A stretch of DNA of 64,000 bases from Clostridium sp. SY8519 (GTDB taxonomy: Bacteria; Bacillota; Clostridia; Lachnospirales; Lachnospiraceae), in the NCBI RefSeq assembly GCF_000270305.1, contig NC_015737.1, positions 554,501-618,500 on the forward strand. The letters run 5' to 3'. The position numbers and the translations under genes are program-made. The first letter of the stretch is position 1. Every line of letters begins with the position of its first letter. Below the pieces are notes generated by a model. The model had not been told where the DNA came from. It was given only the letters and a program-made list of their open reading frames with translations, and did no database searches. Of the stretch, positions 14,116-22,824 are shown one piece after another.

Positions 14116-14174
14116 CTTAACAACTGTACTTCGTGCTTACCGACCAATGCGCTGACAGATAAAGGAGCGAACCC

Positions 14175-15632
14175 ATGGCAACACAGAATCTTACCCTGAT
14201 GACCGATCTTTATGAAATGACCATGATGCAGGGCTATTTCAAAACCGGCAGCCGGAAAAACGTGGTCTTCGATGTCTTCTACCGCCAGAACCCCAGCAAC
14301 GGAGGCTACGCCATCTGCTGCGGTCTGGAGCAGGTGGTGGAATATATCAAAAACCTGAACTTTTCCACAGATGACATCCGCTATCTGGAATCCCTGAAAA
14401 TCTTCGATTCGGATTTTCTGGACTATCTCAGCAGATTCCGTTTTTCCGGCAGTATCTACGCCATTCCGGAAGGCACCGTGGTCTTTCCCCGGGAGCCTCT
14501 GCTGAAAGTCGTGGCCCCTATTATGGAAGCCCAGCTCATTGAAACCGCCCTGCTGAATATCATCAACCATCAGACCCTGATTGCCACGAAAGCTTCCCGG
14601 GTATGTTACGCCGCGGAAAATGACAGCGTCATGGAGTTCGGCCTGCGCAGGGCCCAGGGACCGGATTCCGGCATCTACGGTGCCCGGGCTGCTGTCATCG
14701 GCGGCTGCGTCGGCACTTCCAATGTGCTCACCGGCCAGGTCTTCAATGTACCGGTGAAAGGCACCCATGCCCACAGCTGGATCATGAGCTTCCCGGATGA
14801 ATACACTGCGTTCCGGAATTATGCGGAACTTTATCCGGACGGCTGTATCCTTCTGATTGATACCTATGACACCCTGCGCTCCGGGCTGCCCAATGCGATC
14901 CGTGTCTTCCGGGAAATGAAGGAAAAAGGCGTCACCCTGACAAACTACGGCGTCCGTATGGACAGCGGCGATCTGGCTTATCTGTCCAAGAAAGTCCGGG
15001 CCGAACTGGACAGAGCCGGCTTCCCGGATGCTATCATTTCCGCTTCCAACGATCTGGATGAATATCTGATCCAGTCCTTAAAACAGCAGGGCGCCGCCAT
15101 CACTTCCTGGGGCGTCGGCACCAGCCTAATCACCTCCCGGGACTGTCCTGCCCTGGGCGGCGTGTACAAACTGGCTGCCATAGAAGACGAGAACGGCCGC
15201 TTCATTCCCAAGATCAAATTATCGGAAAACACGGAAAAAATCACCAACCCGGGCAACAAGGAGATCTACCGCATTTACGACAAAACCAGCGGCAAGATCC
15301 GTGCGGATCTGATCTGCATCGCCGGCGAGGAATTCGACCCTTCCGAGGACCTGACCCTGTTTGATCCCAACGAAACCTGGAAAAAGACCACCCTGCCCGG
15401 CGGGACCTACACGCTGCGCAGGCTTCTGGTTCCCGTATTTGAAAACGGCAAATGTGTCTACTCCTCTCCGACAACCATGGAAATCCGCGAAATCTGCGCC
15501 CGGGAAAAGGACACCCTCTGGGCAGAGAATAAGCGGTTCAACAACCCGGCGGAAGTCTATGTGGACCTTTCGGACCGGCTCTATGAGATGAAACGGCAGG
15601 TCATCAACGATTTAAGTTCCGTGAAATATTAA
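14175..15632 (+). CDS. pncB: Nicotinate phosphoribosyltransferase
   Basis: Converts nicotinate and PRPP to nicotinate mononucleotide in NAD salvage. At 485 aa it has the length of the Firmicutes enzyme. Family landmarks are LMTDLYEMTMMQGYF at the N-terminus, the catalytic-loop segment EFGLRRAQGPDSG, GTHAHSWIMSF, and DSGDLAYLSKKVR with SWGVGTSLITS in the phosphate-binding barrel. AAAGGAG lies eight bases before the start. It is monocistronic: its own promoter precedes it and a strong terminator follows. The cytoplasmic NAD supply role is generic and gives no special link to the neighbours. Confidence 0.95.
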   Translation: MATQNLTLMTDLYEMTMMQGYFKTGSRKNVVFDVFYRQNPSNGGYAICCGLEQVVEYIKNLNFSTDDIRYLESLKIFDSDFLDYLSRFRFSGSIYAIPEGTVVFPREPLLKVVAPIMEAQLIETALLNIINHQTLIATKASRVCYAAENDSVMEFGLRRAQGPDSGIYGARAAVIGGCVGTSNVLTGQVFNVPVKGTHAHSWIMSFPDEYTAFRNYAELYPDGCILLIDTYDTLRSGLPNAIRVFREMKEKGVTLTNYGVRMDSGDLAYLSKKVRAELDRAGFPDAIISASNDLDEYLIQSLKQQGAAITSWGVGTSLITSRDCPALGGVYKLAAIEDENGRFIPKIKLSENTEKITNPGNKEIYRIYDKTSGKIRADLICIAGEEFDPSEDLTLFDPNETWKKTTLPGGTYTLRRLLVPVFENGKCVYSSPTTMEIREICAREKDTLWAENKRFNNPAEVYVDLSDRLYEMKRQVINDLSSVKY

Positions 15633-15647
15633 GCGGAGTTACAAAAG

Positions 15648-15690
15648 GCCCGGAGAACGGCATCCGACGATGCCGCCCTCCGGGCTTTTT
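15648..15690. terminator. Bidirectional terminator, pncB / glycosyltransferase
   Basis: GCCCGGAG pairs with CTCCGGGC and an inner GGCAT/ATGCC stem extends it; AAAA precedes and TTTTT follows. It lies between two convergent genes and can serve both. Confidence 0.88.
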
Positions 15691-15725
15691 CTATGACAGC
15701 TGTTTTCTTTTCTATTTCTTTCGGT

Positions 15726-16745
15726 TTAATTAAATCCGTATACCTTCTGTACCACCATATAGATCACCACCACAAGCTTGTTTCCCAGCTTGCCCGGCAG
15801 ATTAAAGACAAACTCCATAAAATGGCGGGTCAGCCACCGGTACAGCTTCGGGTAGCCGGTTTTGATATAACGCCAGAATTCTCTTTTTTTCCGGATATTT
15901 TCATCGGTATTGGACTTGATCAGCAAAATCGTTGTGACCATGGTCACAATCTCGATAAAATTTAGCATGTACTGCCGCAGGCGCTCATTTCTGATCTTCC
16001 AGGGATCGTATGCATCAATCAGAAGCTTGTTGACCCGCAGCTGCTGGTCGATCCTGCTGATCATCACCTTTTCATTGACTGACTGATCCTCCCTGCCGAT
16101 ATAGTAACGGTAAAAGTCCACATCCAGATAATACATCCGCTTCACATACGGCATCGGAACATAGACAAAGAGATTATCCACATAAAAGGTGTGTTCCGGC
16201 AGTTTCAGGCCACATTCCCGCAGAAGCGCCGTCCGATAGATAATGGAATGCATGAGGAAATACTTGCCCAAACCGAAGCGGCGGGCGTCTTTCCATCCGA
16301 ACAGCTGATTCACCGGAATGATCTTGTGATAATGAACCCTCTTTTTGTGGCGGGCACCGACTTTCTCATAAACGAAGTTGCTGATCAGCATATCAATGGT
16401 GCAGTCCGCCGCCGTAAGGGAAGCCAGTGTGTTCAGGATCCGGCGGTAGGCAATTTCATCCACCCAGTCATCGCTGTCGACGACTTTGAAATATTTGCCG
16501 GTGGCAATGCTCATCGCTGTGTTCAGCGCGCCGCCGTGGCCTTTGTTCTCCTGATGCACTACCCGGATGATCGAGGGATACTCCTGTGCGTAATGATCGG
16601 CAATCTCTGCTGTCCGGTCTGTGGATCCGTCATCTACTATAATGATCTCTACCGGATCGCCTCCCGGAATCAGTGTCTTTAAGCAGCGGTCCATGTAATC
16701 CTGCGAATTGTAGCAGGGCACTGCGATTGATAATAGTTTCGTCAT
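15726..16745 (-). CDS. Family 2 glycosyltransferase
   Basis: Transfers a sugar from a nucleotide donor, acting at the cytoplasmic face. The 339-aa protein begins with the GT-A fold: LLSIAVPCYNSQDYMDRCL, VEIIIVDDGSTDRTAEIA, ENKGHGGALNTAM, and DSDDWVD, which supplies the DxD metal site. The C-terminal third is basic and hydrophobic (FIEIVTMVTTILLIKSN, LGNKLVVVIYMVVQKVYG), perhaps a membrane-association segment. Acceptor and sugar are unknown. No other polysaccharide genes are adjacent, so a wall, capsule or lipid role cannot be distinguished. It has its own promoter. Confidence 0.87.
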   Translation of the reverse strand: MTKLLSIAVPCYNSQDYMDRCLKTLIPGGDPVEIIIVDDGSTDRTAEIADHYAQEYPSIIRVVHQENKGHGGALNTAMSIATGKYFKVVDSDDWVDEIAYRRILNTLASLTAADCTIDMLISNFVYEKVGARHKKRVHYHKIIPVNQLFGWKDARRFGLGKYFLMHSIIYRTALLRECGLKLPEHTFYVDNLFVYVPMPYVKRMYYLDVDFYRYYIGREDQSVNEKVMISRIDQQLRVNKLLIDAYDPWKIRNERLRQYMLNFIEIVTMVTTILLIKSNTDENIRKKREFWRYIKTGYPKLYRWLTRHFMEFVFNLPGKLGNKLVVVIYMVVQKVYGFN

Positions 16746-16825
16746 TTTCTCACCAGATAACTATTTTCCGATCAGACCCGGAAACTGTCTGATCCACCGC
16801 CCCCATTGGCGGAATTCTGCTTCCT

Positions 16826-16841
16826 GCAGACATCTGTCTGC
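16826..16841. repeat. Perfect inverted repeat in glycosyltransferase leader
   Basis: GCAGACA-TC-TGTCTGC, seven-base arms, about 15 bases downstream of the predicted -10 element. It may be an operator or a short RNA stem. Confidence 0.4.
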
Positions 16842-16855
16842 CGCATAGTAGGTAC

Positions 16856-16884
16856 AGTATAGCAATAATAGAGATAAATTACAA
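16856..16884 (-). promoter_or_regulatory. Promoter of the glycosyltransferase gene
   Basis: Minus-strand TTGTAA (16879-16884), 17-bp spacer and TATACT (16856-16861). The -35 element starts one base after the mutY stop codon, so the glycosyltransferase can be transcribed independently of mutY. Confidence 0.7.
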
Positions 16885-16885
16885 A

Positions 16886-17977
16886 TCACATCTCATCTTC
16901 CGCCTTCCCGAAAACACCGGCGTATTTCACATAAGCGGAAAAGGCAGAGGGAATCGGATAACGTCCTGCCGTATCCTCCGGTTCAGCAAAAATCATGCCT
17001 TCCGGCCTGCGGCTCCCGGGATCCACCTGAATCAGATAGCCGGTCATATGCCATTCCACATGGGAAAAAATATGTTTCGCGTCTTCCACCCGCCGGATCC
17101 GCAGCGGTGTCAGGCCCATGCGGTCTGCCGTCTGCGCGGCCTCTCCCTCGTCCAGTGTCTGCTCCACGTTGGGGAATTCATACAGTCCGGCCAGGAGTCC
17201 CCGGGACGGCCTGCGGTGCAGCAGCACCCGCTCTCCCGCCCGGATAATCAGTACGGTTCGGTGCTCGATCCGGCGTTTTGCCCCTTTTGTCCTGACCGGC
17301 AGCTCCCCGATCCGGTTCTCTGCCTTTGCCCGGCACATCCGGTTCCAAGGGCAGGCATCACACAGCGGCGCTCCATTCGGCAGACAGACTGTGGCGCCCA
17401 GTTCCATCAGCGCCTGGTTGAATCTGCCCGGCTGCGGCATGGGCGGATCCTGCATAAACGCCAAAAGCTGCTTTTCCGTACGGGTCTTTACGGACTGTCT
17501 GGCAATGTCCGAATCGTCCCCGAAGACACGCATGAGAATCCGCAGCACATTGCCGTCCACCGCCGGCACCGGAATGCCAAAGGCGATGGACGCCACCGCT
17601 CCGGCTGTATAACTGCCGATCCCGCGCAGAGAACGCAGTTTTTCGTAATCCGCCGGCAGACGACCGCCGTATTCTTCCATTACGGTCTGTGCCGCCTTCT
17701 GCATGTTTCTGACGCGGTTATAATATCCGAGGCCTTCCCAGAGTTTCAGAAGCTTTTCCTCCGGGCACCTGCTCAGCGCCGCCACATCCGGCAGTTCTTT
17801 CAGAAAACGCGCGTAATACGGCCTGACTGCTTCCACCCGGGTCTGCTGAAGCATAATCTCCGACACCCAGACATGATAGGGCGTCGGATCCTGCCGCCAG
17901 GGCAGAACCCGGGCATTGACCACGTACCAGTCCGTCAGCGGCTGATACAGCTGCGCAAGTGAAATCTCTTCTGCCAT
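16886..17977 (-). CDS. mutY: A/G-specific adenine DNA glycosylase
   Basis: Removes adenine mispaired with 8-oxoguanine in base-excision repair. 363 aa with SEIMLQQTRVEAV (catalytic Glu), the helix-hairpin-helix LRGIGSYTAGAVASIAFG, the catalytic Asp in PAVDGNVLRIL, and a [4Fe-4S] motif read as C-X7-C-X2-C-X5-C, one residue longer in the first loop than the E. coli spacing I recall. A NUDIX-like C-terminal domain (VLLHRRPSRGLLAGLYEFPN) recognises 8-oxoG. The start at 17977 follows AAGAGG by eight bases; the frame stays open 51 codons upstream through a repeat-containing leader but lacks a good start there. Confidence 0.94.
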   Translation of the reverse strand: MAEEISLAQLYQPLTDWYVVNARVLPWRQDPTPYHVWVSEIMLQQTRVEAVRPYYARFLKELPDVAALSRCPEEKLLKLWEGLGYYNRVRNMQKAAQTVMEEYGGRLPADYEKLRSLRGIGSYTAGAVASIAFGIPVPAVDGNVLRILMRVFGDDSDIARQSVKTRTEKQLLAFMQDPPMPQPGRFNQALMELGATVCLPNGAPLCDACPWNRMCRAKAENRIGELPVRTKGAKRRIEHRTVLIIRAGERVLLHRRPSRGLLAGLYEFPNVEQTLDEGEAAQTADRMGLTPLRIRRVEDAKHIFSHVEWHMTGYLIQVDPGSRRPEGMIFAEPEDTAGRYPIPSAFSAYVKYAGVFGKAEDEM

Positions 17978-18025
17978 AATTTTTTCCTCTTTTTCTTCTG
18001 TTCCTTTGTACTGCTGCATGATTAT

Positions 18026-18066
18026 TCTGTCATAGTTTTGATCTGTCATAGTTTGTTCTGTCACAT
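18026..18066. repeat. Three direct repeats of TCTGTCA upstream of mutY
   Basis: TCTGTCATAG begins at 18026 and 18042 and TCTGTCACAT at 18057, so copies recur every 15-16 bases in the 5' leader of mutY. The spacing suggests tandem binding sites, but the factor is unknown. Confidence 0.5.
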
Positions 18067-18149
18067 TCTGCCGGATCTTTTCCCCCGGCAGTTCCTTCAT
18101 CATAGCATTTATGCATTGGACTGGAAACAAGAAATTTCATGGCCGAATA

Positions 18150-18178
18150 TTCTTTTTTTCTGTCAAATGGTGTATACT
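18150..18178 (+). promoter_or_regulatory. Candidate promoter of crt
   Basis: TATACT (18173-18178) is a good -10 element 40 bases before the crt start. The -35 position (TTCTTT, 17-bp spacer) is weak. Confidence 0.4.
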
Positions 18179-18219
18179 GTTTTATAAGTGAATCAACAGA
18201 CAAAAAGGAGGAAAACAAA

Positions 18220-18999
18220 ATGAATAATCTTATCCTTGAAGTTGAAGACAGCATTGCTGTATTAACCATCAACAGACCCAAAGCCCTCAACGCATTAAAC
18301 AGCGAGACTCTGGACGAGCTGAACACCTGCCTTGCAGAGGTAGAAGCACGGGACGACATCAAAGTGCTGATCCTTACCGGCTCCGGTGAAAAATCTTTCG
18401 TTGCAGGCGCAGACATCAAAGAGATGGTTGGCTTTACAGCAGCTGAAGCACGTGCGTTCGGTATGCGCGCTGCGGAGCCTTTCTTTAAACTCCAGAACAT
18501 GCGTCAGGTTACCATCGCCGCAGTCAACGGCTTCGCTCTGGGCGGCGGATGCGAGATCAGCATGGCATGCGATATCCGCATCGCTTCCGATAACGCAATC
18601 TTCGGCCAGCCGGAAGTGGGCCTTGGCATCATCCCCGGATTCGGCGGCACACAGAGACTTGCACGTCTGGTAGGCATGGGACGCGCAAAAGAGATGATCT
18701 TTACCGCATCCAACATCAAAGCAGACGAAGCTTACCGCATCGGTCTGGTAAACAAAGTCGTTCCGCAGGCAGATCTGATGGCTACCGCCAAGAAGATGGC
18801 ATCCAAGATTGCCCGCAACGCAAGCTACGCAGTATCCATCGCCAAAGCAGCCATCAACAACGGCTACGACATGGATATCAAGAACGCAGTGGAATATGAG
18901 GCAAACCTCTTCGGTCTGACCAACTCCACCCACGACAAATTAGAAGGCATGAACGCTTTCATCGAAGGCAGAAAAGAAAAGAACTTCACAGATTTCTGA
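18220..18999 (+). CDS. crt: Short-chain enoyl-CoA hydratase (crotonase)
   Basis: Hydrates or dehydrates short 3-hydroxyacyl-CoA/enoyl-CoA, for example crotonyl-CoA in butyrate formation. 259 aa, the family norm. The oxyanion-hole segments are SFVAGADIKEM and NGFALGGGCEISMACD; the two catalytic glutamates sit in GGGCE and in FGQPEVGLGIIPGFGGTQRL. AAAGGAGG lies eight bases before the ATG. It has its own terminator and is not in a bcd-etf-hbd operon here, although an etfBA pair lies about 8 kb downstream. A role in butyrate metabolism is likely but not shown by context. Confidence 0.9.
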   Translation: MNNLILEVEDSIAVLTINRPKALNALNSETLDELNTCLAEVEARDDIKVLILTGSGEKSFVAGADIKEMVGFTAAEARAFGMRAAEPFFKLQNMRQVTIAAVNGFALGGGCEISMACDIRIASDNAIFGQPEVGLGIIPGFGGTQRLARLVGMGRAKEMIFTASNIKADEAYRIGLVNKVVPQADLMATAKKMASKIARNASYAVSIAKAAINNGYDMDIKNAVEYEANLFGLTNSTHDKLEGMNAFIEGRKEKNFTDF

Positions 19000-19016
19000 T
19001 TTCCTTTGTCCCCCAG

Positions 19017-19060
19017 TACCCCCGCGGCGTTGACATTTGTCCGCCCCGGGGGTATTTTTA
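19017..19060 (+). terminator. Terminator of crt
   Basis: TACCCCCGCGG pairs with CCGCCCCGGGGGTA (one unpaired C) across a short loop, followed by TTTTTATTTTT. A strong intrinsic terminator that overlaps the proC promoter. Confidence 0.85.
19030..19058 (+). promoter_or_regulatory. Promoter of proC inside the crt terminator
   Basis: A perfect TTGACA (19030-19035), 17-bp spacer and TATTTT (19053-19058). The -35 lies in the terminator loop, the spacer is the descending stem, and the -10 is part of the T-run. Confidence 0.65.
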
Positions 19061-19107
19061 TTTTTATGCAGAATATTGTTTTTTGATGGGAAAGGACGAA
19101 ACCGGAT

Positions 19108-19920
19108 ATGATGAATAAAAAAATAGCGCTGATCGGATGTGGAAATATGGGAACCGCCATTGTCAAAGGCCTGCTGTCGGCCCAGGTGTTTGCCCCCGGA
19201 AATATCATGGCATGCACTTCCCGCCGCCTGACCGCCGATGCCGTCAGCGACCGCTTCTCCATTCAGGCTACCACTTCCGCCTCGGATGCCGCTGCCTTCG
19301 CGGATATCCTCCTGCTGGCAGTAAAGCCAAACAAATTCGCTGAAATCATCCCCCAGATTCGGGAAACCGTCAGCAGTGAAACCCTGATTATCTCCATTGC
19401 GGCAGGCCAGCCCCTGGCCAAAATCCAGGAAGCCTTCGGCCGCCCGATCCGTCTGATCCGGGCCATGCCCAACACGCCCGCCATGGTCGGCGCTTCCATG
19501 AGCGCCCTGTGCCGCAATGATGCCGTAACCGACGAAGACATGGCCGTGGCCCTGCAGATTTTCAACAGCTTCGGTGAAGCCGAAGTCATTGACGAGTCTT
19601 TGATGGACGCTGTCGTAGGTGTCAGCGGCTCTTCGCCCGCCTATGTGTATATGTTCATCGAGGCAATGGCCGATGCCGCAGTGGCCGACGGCATGCCCCG
19701 GGCCCAGGCGCTGCACTTTGCCGCCCAGTCTGTCGCAGGCGCCGCCCGCATGGTACTGGAAACCGGCAGCCATCCCGGCGAGCTGAAAGATGCCGTATGT
19801 TCGCCCGGCGGAACTACCATTGAAGCAGTAACGGTCCTGGAAGAAAAAGGCCTGCGCTCTGCCGTAATCGAAGGCCAGCGGGCCTGTGTCCGCAAATCCA
19901 GAGATATGAGCCGGCAGTAA
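19108..19920 (+). CDS. proC: Pyrroline-5-carboxylate reductase
   Basis: Last step of proline synthesis: reduces pyrroline-5-carboxylate with NAD(P)H. 270 aa. The N-terminal Rossmann motif is ALIGCGNMGTAIVKGLL; LLAVKPNKF and MPNTPAMVGASM follow. The C-terminal signature GELKDAVCSPGGTTIEAV is intact. AAAGGA lies upstream of two consecutive ATG codons; the first is chosen. proA and proB are not in the window. Confidence 0.95.
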   Translation: MMNKKIALIGCGNMGTAIVKGLLSAQVFAPGNIMACTSRRLTADAVSDRFSIQATTSASDAAAFADILLLAVKPNKFAEIIPQIRETVSSETLIISIAAGQPLAKIQEAFGRPIRLIRAMPNTPAMVGASMSALCRNDAVTDEDMAVALQIFNSFGEAEVIDESLMDAVVGVSGSSPAYVYMFIEAMADAAVADGMPRAQALHFAAQSVAGAARMVLETGSHPGELKDAVCSPGGTTIEAVTVLEEKGLRSAVIEGQRACVRKSRDMSRQ

Positions 19921-19931
19921 CCCCGCCGGCT
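19909..19931. terminator. Short hairpin spanning the proC and AEC stop codons
   Basis: AGCCGGC (19909-19915) and GCCGGCT (19925-19931) form a seven-bp stem; the proC stop lies in the loop and the convergent gene's stop starts at the arm edge. There is no T-run, so termination activity is uncertain. Confidence 0.4.
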
Positions 19932-20869
19932 TAAGTTCCCGCTGTCAGGAGGGCAGCCATGATGGGAATGGTCACCATGGAACAGATGGTAGACAGGGCC
20001 ACGCCAATGGCTGCCGCCTGGTTCTGCCGTTTGTTCTCGCCGGATACCATCGCCACCAGGGAGGCCACCGGCATACCAGTGGATATAGTACAGATCGCGA
20101 TCAGCGTGGGATCTGACAGGAACAGATGGAGGAACCCCCAGACAATGGCCGGGATCACTGCCAGACGCAGGGGAAGCATGATCCATACCCCCTTCTCCTC
20201 CCGGATCTGCCGCATGGAAACTGCCGCCAGCGAGCTGCCGATGCAGATCATGGACAGGGGCGTGGTCATGTTGCCCACAAAACTTACCACGGAGTAAAAC
20301 GCCTCCGGCAGCTGTATATTTCCGAAGTAAATCACCAGGGCAATCACGCTGGCAATCAGTCCGTTATTCAGAATATCCCGGAGGGTGGTTTTTTTCACCG
20401 GCTTCGGGTGATCTTCCAGGGAAGCGTCCTTTTTAAAATAATGGGGGCCCAGGGTAAACATAAACAGATTAAAGGGCATGTTAAAAATTGTAACATAGAA
20501 GATTGCCACATCGCCAAACAGGGCCTGCACCACGGGAAATCCCATAAATGCCGCGTTTGCAAACACAAACATGCAGATATAGGTCCCTTTCAGAAATTTC
20601 GGCACTCGCATGATCCCGGTAAATACATAGCCCAGTCCGATAAACAGAAAATAGGACAGAATCCCGGCGATAAAAATACGGATAACCGCCTCCGGATTGT
20701 CATGGGGCACGGAAGCCACACTGTTGATGATAATACAGGGGCAGGCAATCTGCACAATCATGGCGGACAGCCCCCCGTTCACCCTTTCATTGAATATATT
20801 CTTTTTAAACAGATAAAAGCCGATCCCCATGGTGATCAGCAGCTTGCACATCGTAACGGCAATCGCCAT
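19931..20869 (-). CDS. AEC-family transporter (auxin efflux carrier/malate permease type)
   Basis: Predicted integral membrane carrier of 312 aa. Around ten hydrophobic segments form two similar halves, with the family features MIVQIACPCIIINSVAS near residue 40 and STGMPVASLVAMVSGENKRQ near the second half. Bacterial relatives carry malate or other organic anions; the substrate here is not deducible. The start at 20869 has AGGAG nine bases upstream; an ATG two codons earlier is only three bases from it. It is convergent with proC and alone in its transcription unit. Confidence 0.85.
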   Translation of the reverse strand: MAIAVTMCKLLITMGIGFYLFKKNIFNERVNGGLSAMIVQIACPCIIINSVASVPHDNPEAVIRIFIAGILSYFLFIGLGYVFTGIMRVPKFLKGTYICMFVFANAAFMGFPVVQALFGDVAIFYVTIFNMPFNLFMFTLGPHYFKKDASLEDHPKPVKKTTLRDILNNGLIASVIALVIYFGNIQLPEAFYSVVSFVGNMTTPLSMICIGSSLAAVSMRQIREEKGVWIMLPLRLAVIPAIVWGFLHLFLSDPTLIAICTISTGMPVASLVAMVSGENKRQNQAAAIGVALSTICSMVTIPIMAALLTAGT

Positions 20870-21064
20870 ACCCATCCTCTCCTCTCTTTCTGAACGCTCA
20901 AAATTATATCCCCCTGCCCCGCGGCCTGTCAAACCGTCTCCGCCGCCTGCAGAGATTTTACTGCCACTGTTTCCCTGTTTTCCGCTCTTCGTTCTCCGTT
21001 TCCGTCTGTCCCGGCGCTGCCGTCTGCCGGAAAGGCAAAACCGCCATCTTCCATGCGAAACATC

Positions 21065-21093
21065 TTGAATTTTCACATCGGAATCTATATACT
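21065..21093 (+). promoter_or_regulatory. Promoter of mscL
   Basis: TTGAAT (21065-21070), 17-bp spacer and TATACT (21088-21093), about 58 bases before the start codon. Confidence 0.72.
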
Positions 21094-21151
21094 GAAAGTG
21101 TTATCCGGTGGTTCTCCGCGAAAGAGGAAAATGAAATAAGGAGATTGTGTT

Positions 21152-21628
21152 ATGAAGAAATTTGCGCAGGAATTCCGTGAATTCGCATTAAAGGGCAACA
21201 TGTTTGACCTGGCTGTGGGTATCATCATCGGCGGTGCGGTTACTGCTATTGTCAATTCAATCGTCAGCGACCTGATCAACCCCATCATCGGTATCTTCAC
21301 CGGCCATATCGATTTTTCCAACCTGTTCATCTCTCTGGACGGCAAACATTATGAATCCATCGCAGCGGCTCAGGCCGCAGGCGGCAATATACTGAAATAC
21401 GGTTCGTTTATCTCCGCAGTGATCAACTTCTTCATCATTGCGCTGGTGATTTTCTGTATGGTCAAAGCCATCAACCGCATGCGGACCAAATTCGAAAAAC
21501 CTGCCGCAGAAGCTCCTGTGGATACCAAGGTATGTCCGTACTGCCAGTCCACCATCCCCCTTGCAGCCACCCGCTGCCCGCAGTGTACTTCCCTGCTGAA
21601 GGATGACGACATCAGACCGGACGCATAA
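21152..21628 (+). CDS. mscL: Large-conductance mechanosensitive channel with C-terminal zinc ribbon
   Basis: Homopentameric membrane valve that opens under hypo-osmotic stress. 158 aa. The N-terminal amphipathic helix KKFAQEFREFALKGN leads into TM1 (FDLAVGIIIGGAVTAIVNSIV, cited in part), a periplasmic loop and TM2 (INFFIIALVIFCMVKAI). After the family's usual end comes CPYC-X11-CPQC, a two-knuckle zinc ribbon, preceded by an acidic/Ala linker. Ribbon tails occur in many Firmicutes MscL proteins; their job is unclear. AGGAG lies eight bases before the start. Confidence 0.95.
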   Translation: MKKFAQEFREFALKGNMFDLAVGIIIGGAVTAIVNSIVSDLINPIIGIFTGHIDFSNLFISLDGKHYESIAAAQAAGGNILKYGSFISAVINFFIIALVIFCMVKAINRMRTKFEKPAAEAPVDTKVCPYCQSTIPLAATRCPQCTSLLKDDDIRPDA

Positions 21629-21644
21629 CAGCAGACCCATCCGT

Positions 21645-21676
21645 GAGCAGCCTCATCAAGCGGCTGCTCTCTTATA
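21645..21676 (+). terminator. Hairpin after mscL
   Basis: GAGCAGCC pairs with GGCTGCTC, nine-base loop, followed by TCTTATATT. The T-run is weak but the position fits an mscL terminator. Confidence 0.55.
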
Positions 21677-21703
21677 TTCAATTATATTCAATTCCGGCAC
21701 AGC

Positions 21704-21737
21704 AAAGAGACTCCGTTGTTACGGACCCTCTCTTTTT
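21704..21737 (+). terminator. Second hairpin between mscL and asnA
   Basis: AAAGAGACTCCGT pairs imperfectly with ACGGACCCTCTCTTT and runs into TTTTT about 45 bases before asnA. It may be a second mscL terminator or an attenuator in the asnA leader. Confidence 0.5.
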
Positions 21738-21780
21738 CTGCAAATAAAATCTATAGAAAGAAAACATGAGGTGAGCTCCT

Positions 21781-22791
21781 ATGGGCGATACGATTATCCC
21801 GAAACACTACAAATCAGATCTGGATCTTTACGAGACACAGATCGCCATCAAAACAGTCAAAGACTTTTTCCAGAGCCTGCTGGCCAAAAAGCTGAACTTA
21901 TCCCGGGTCACAGCCCCGCTGTTTGTGGACCCGTCCAGCGGCCTGAACGATGACTTAAACGGCGTGGAACGCGCCGTATCCTTTGATATCTGGGAACAGA
22001 AAGGCCGCACTGCCGAAGTGGTGCACTCCCTGGCCAAATGGAAACGCTTTGCCCTGAAAAAATACGGCTTTGCGGAAGACACCGGCCTTTACGCGGACAT
22101 GAACGCCATCCGCCGGGACGAAATCACCGACAACATCCACTCCATCTATGTGGATCAATGGGACTGGGAAAAAATCATCAGCAAGGAAAAGCGCAATCTG
22201 AACTACCTGAAGGATACCGTAAAGGAGATTTACAGCATCCTGCGAAAAACCGAGCTTTACATGTCCATCCAGTATGATTACATTGAAGAATTTCTTCCGA
22301 AGGATATCTTCTTTATCACTACTTCCGAACTGGAGGAAATGTTCCCGGACAACACACCAAAAGAACGGGAATACTATATCACCAAGGCAAAGGGCGCTGT
22401 CTGCCTGATGCAGATCGGCGACAAACTCGCCAACGGCGAACCCCATGACGGACGGGCTCCGGACTACGATGACTGGTCCCTGAACGCGGACATCCTGGTA
22501 TACTATCCGGTGCTGGACATCGCCCTGGAACTTTCCTCCATGGGCATCCGGGTAGACGAAACCGCCCTGGCCAGCCAGCTGAAAAAAGCAGGCTGCGAAG
22601 AGCGCGCGAACCTTCCTTTCCAGAAAGCCATCCTGGACCGGGAACTGCCTTACACCATCGGCGGCGGAATCGGTCAGTCCAGGATCTGCCTCTTCTTCCT
22701 GCGCAAGGCCCATATCGGAGAAGTCCAGTGCTCCCTCTGGCCGGAAGCAGATCTGAAAAACCTGGCAGAACACGGTATCACGCTTCTGTAA
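21781..22791 (+). CDS. asnA: Aspartate-ammonia ligase
   Basis: Makes asparagine from aspartate, ammonia and ATP; class II synthetase fold. 336 aa, the usual length. It begins with IPKHYKSDLDLYETQIAIK; family blocks include FVDPSSGLNDDLNGVERAV, VVHSLAKWKRFAL, MNAIRRDE, SIYVDQWDWE, and the ATP-site end TIGGGIGQSRICLFFL. GAGGTGA lies eight bases upstream. Monocistronic, closed by a strong bidirectional terminator. Ammonia dependence fits an organism living with free ammonium. Confidence 0.96.
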   Translation: MGDTIIPKHYKSDLDLYETQIAIKTVKDFFQSLLAKKLNLSRVTAPLFVDPSSGLNDDLNGVERAVSFDIWEQKGRTAEVVHSLAKWKRFALKKYGFAEDTGLYADMNAIRRDEITDNIHSIYVDQWDWEKIISKEKRNLNYLKDTVKEIYSILRKTELYMSIQYDYIEEFLPKDIFFITTSELEEMFPDNTPKEREYYITKAKGAVCLMQIGDKLANGEPHDGRAPDYDDWSLNADILVYYPVLDIALELSSMGIRVDETALASQLKKAGCEERANLPFQKAILDRELPYTIGGGIGQSRICLFFLRKAHIGEVQCSLWPEADLKNLAEHGITLL

Positions 22792-22824
22792 CCTGCACGG
22801 TCCGCGCGTTACAGGCTGTGACAC

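Larger units (their letters stand above)
13842..14174. other. Divergent control region between the ABC operon and pncB
   Basis: This 333-base gap holds promoters for both flanking genes (listed separately), an inverted repeat in the ABC leader, an AT-rich tract, and a small GC palindrome CCCCGG-C-CCGGGG at 14015-14027. No further gene or RNA structure was recognised. Confidence 0.6.

Noticed and set aside
21629..21780. T-box leader upstream of asnA
   Set aside because: The gap is too short, and no GGTGG core or stem I elements were found; only two hairpins are present.
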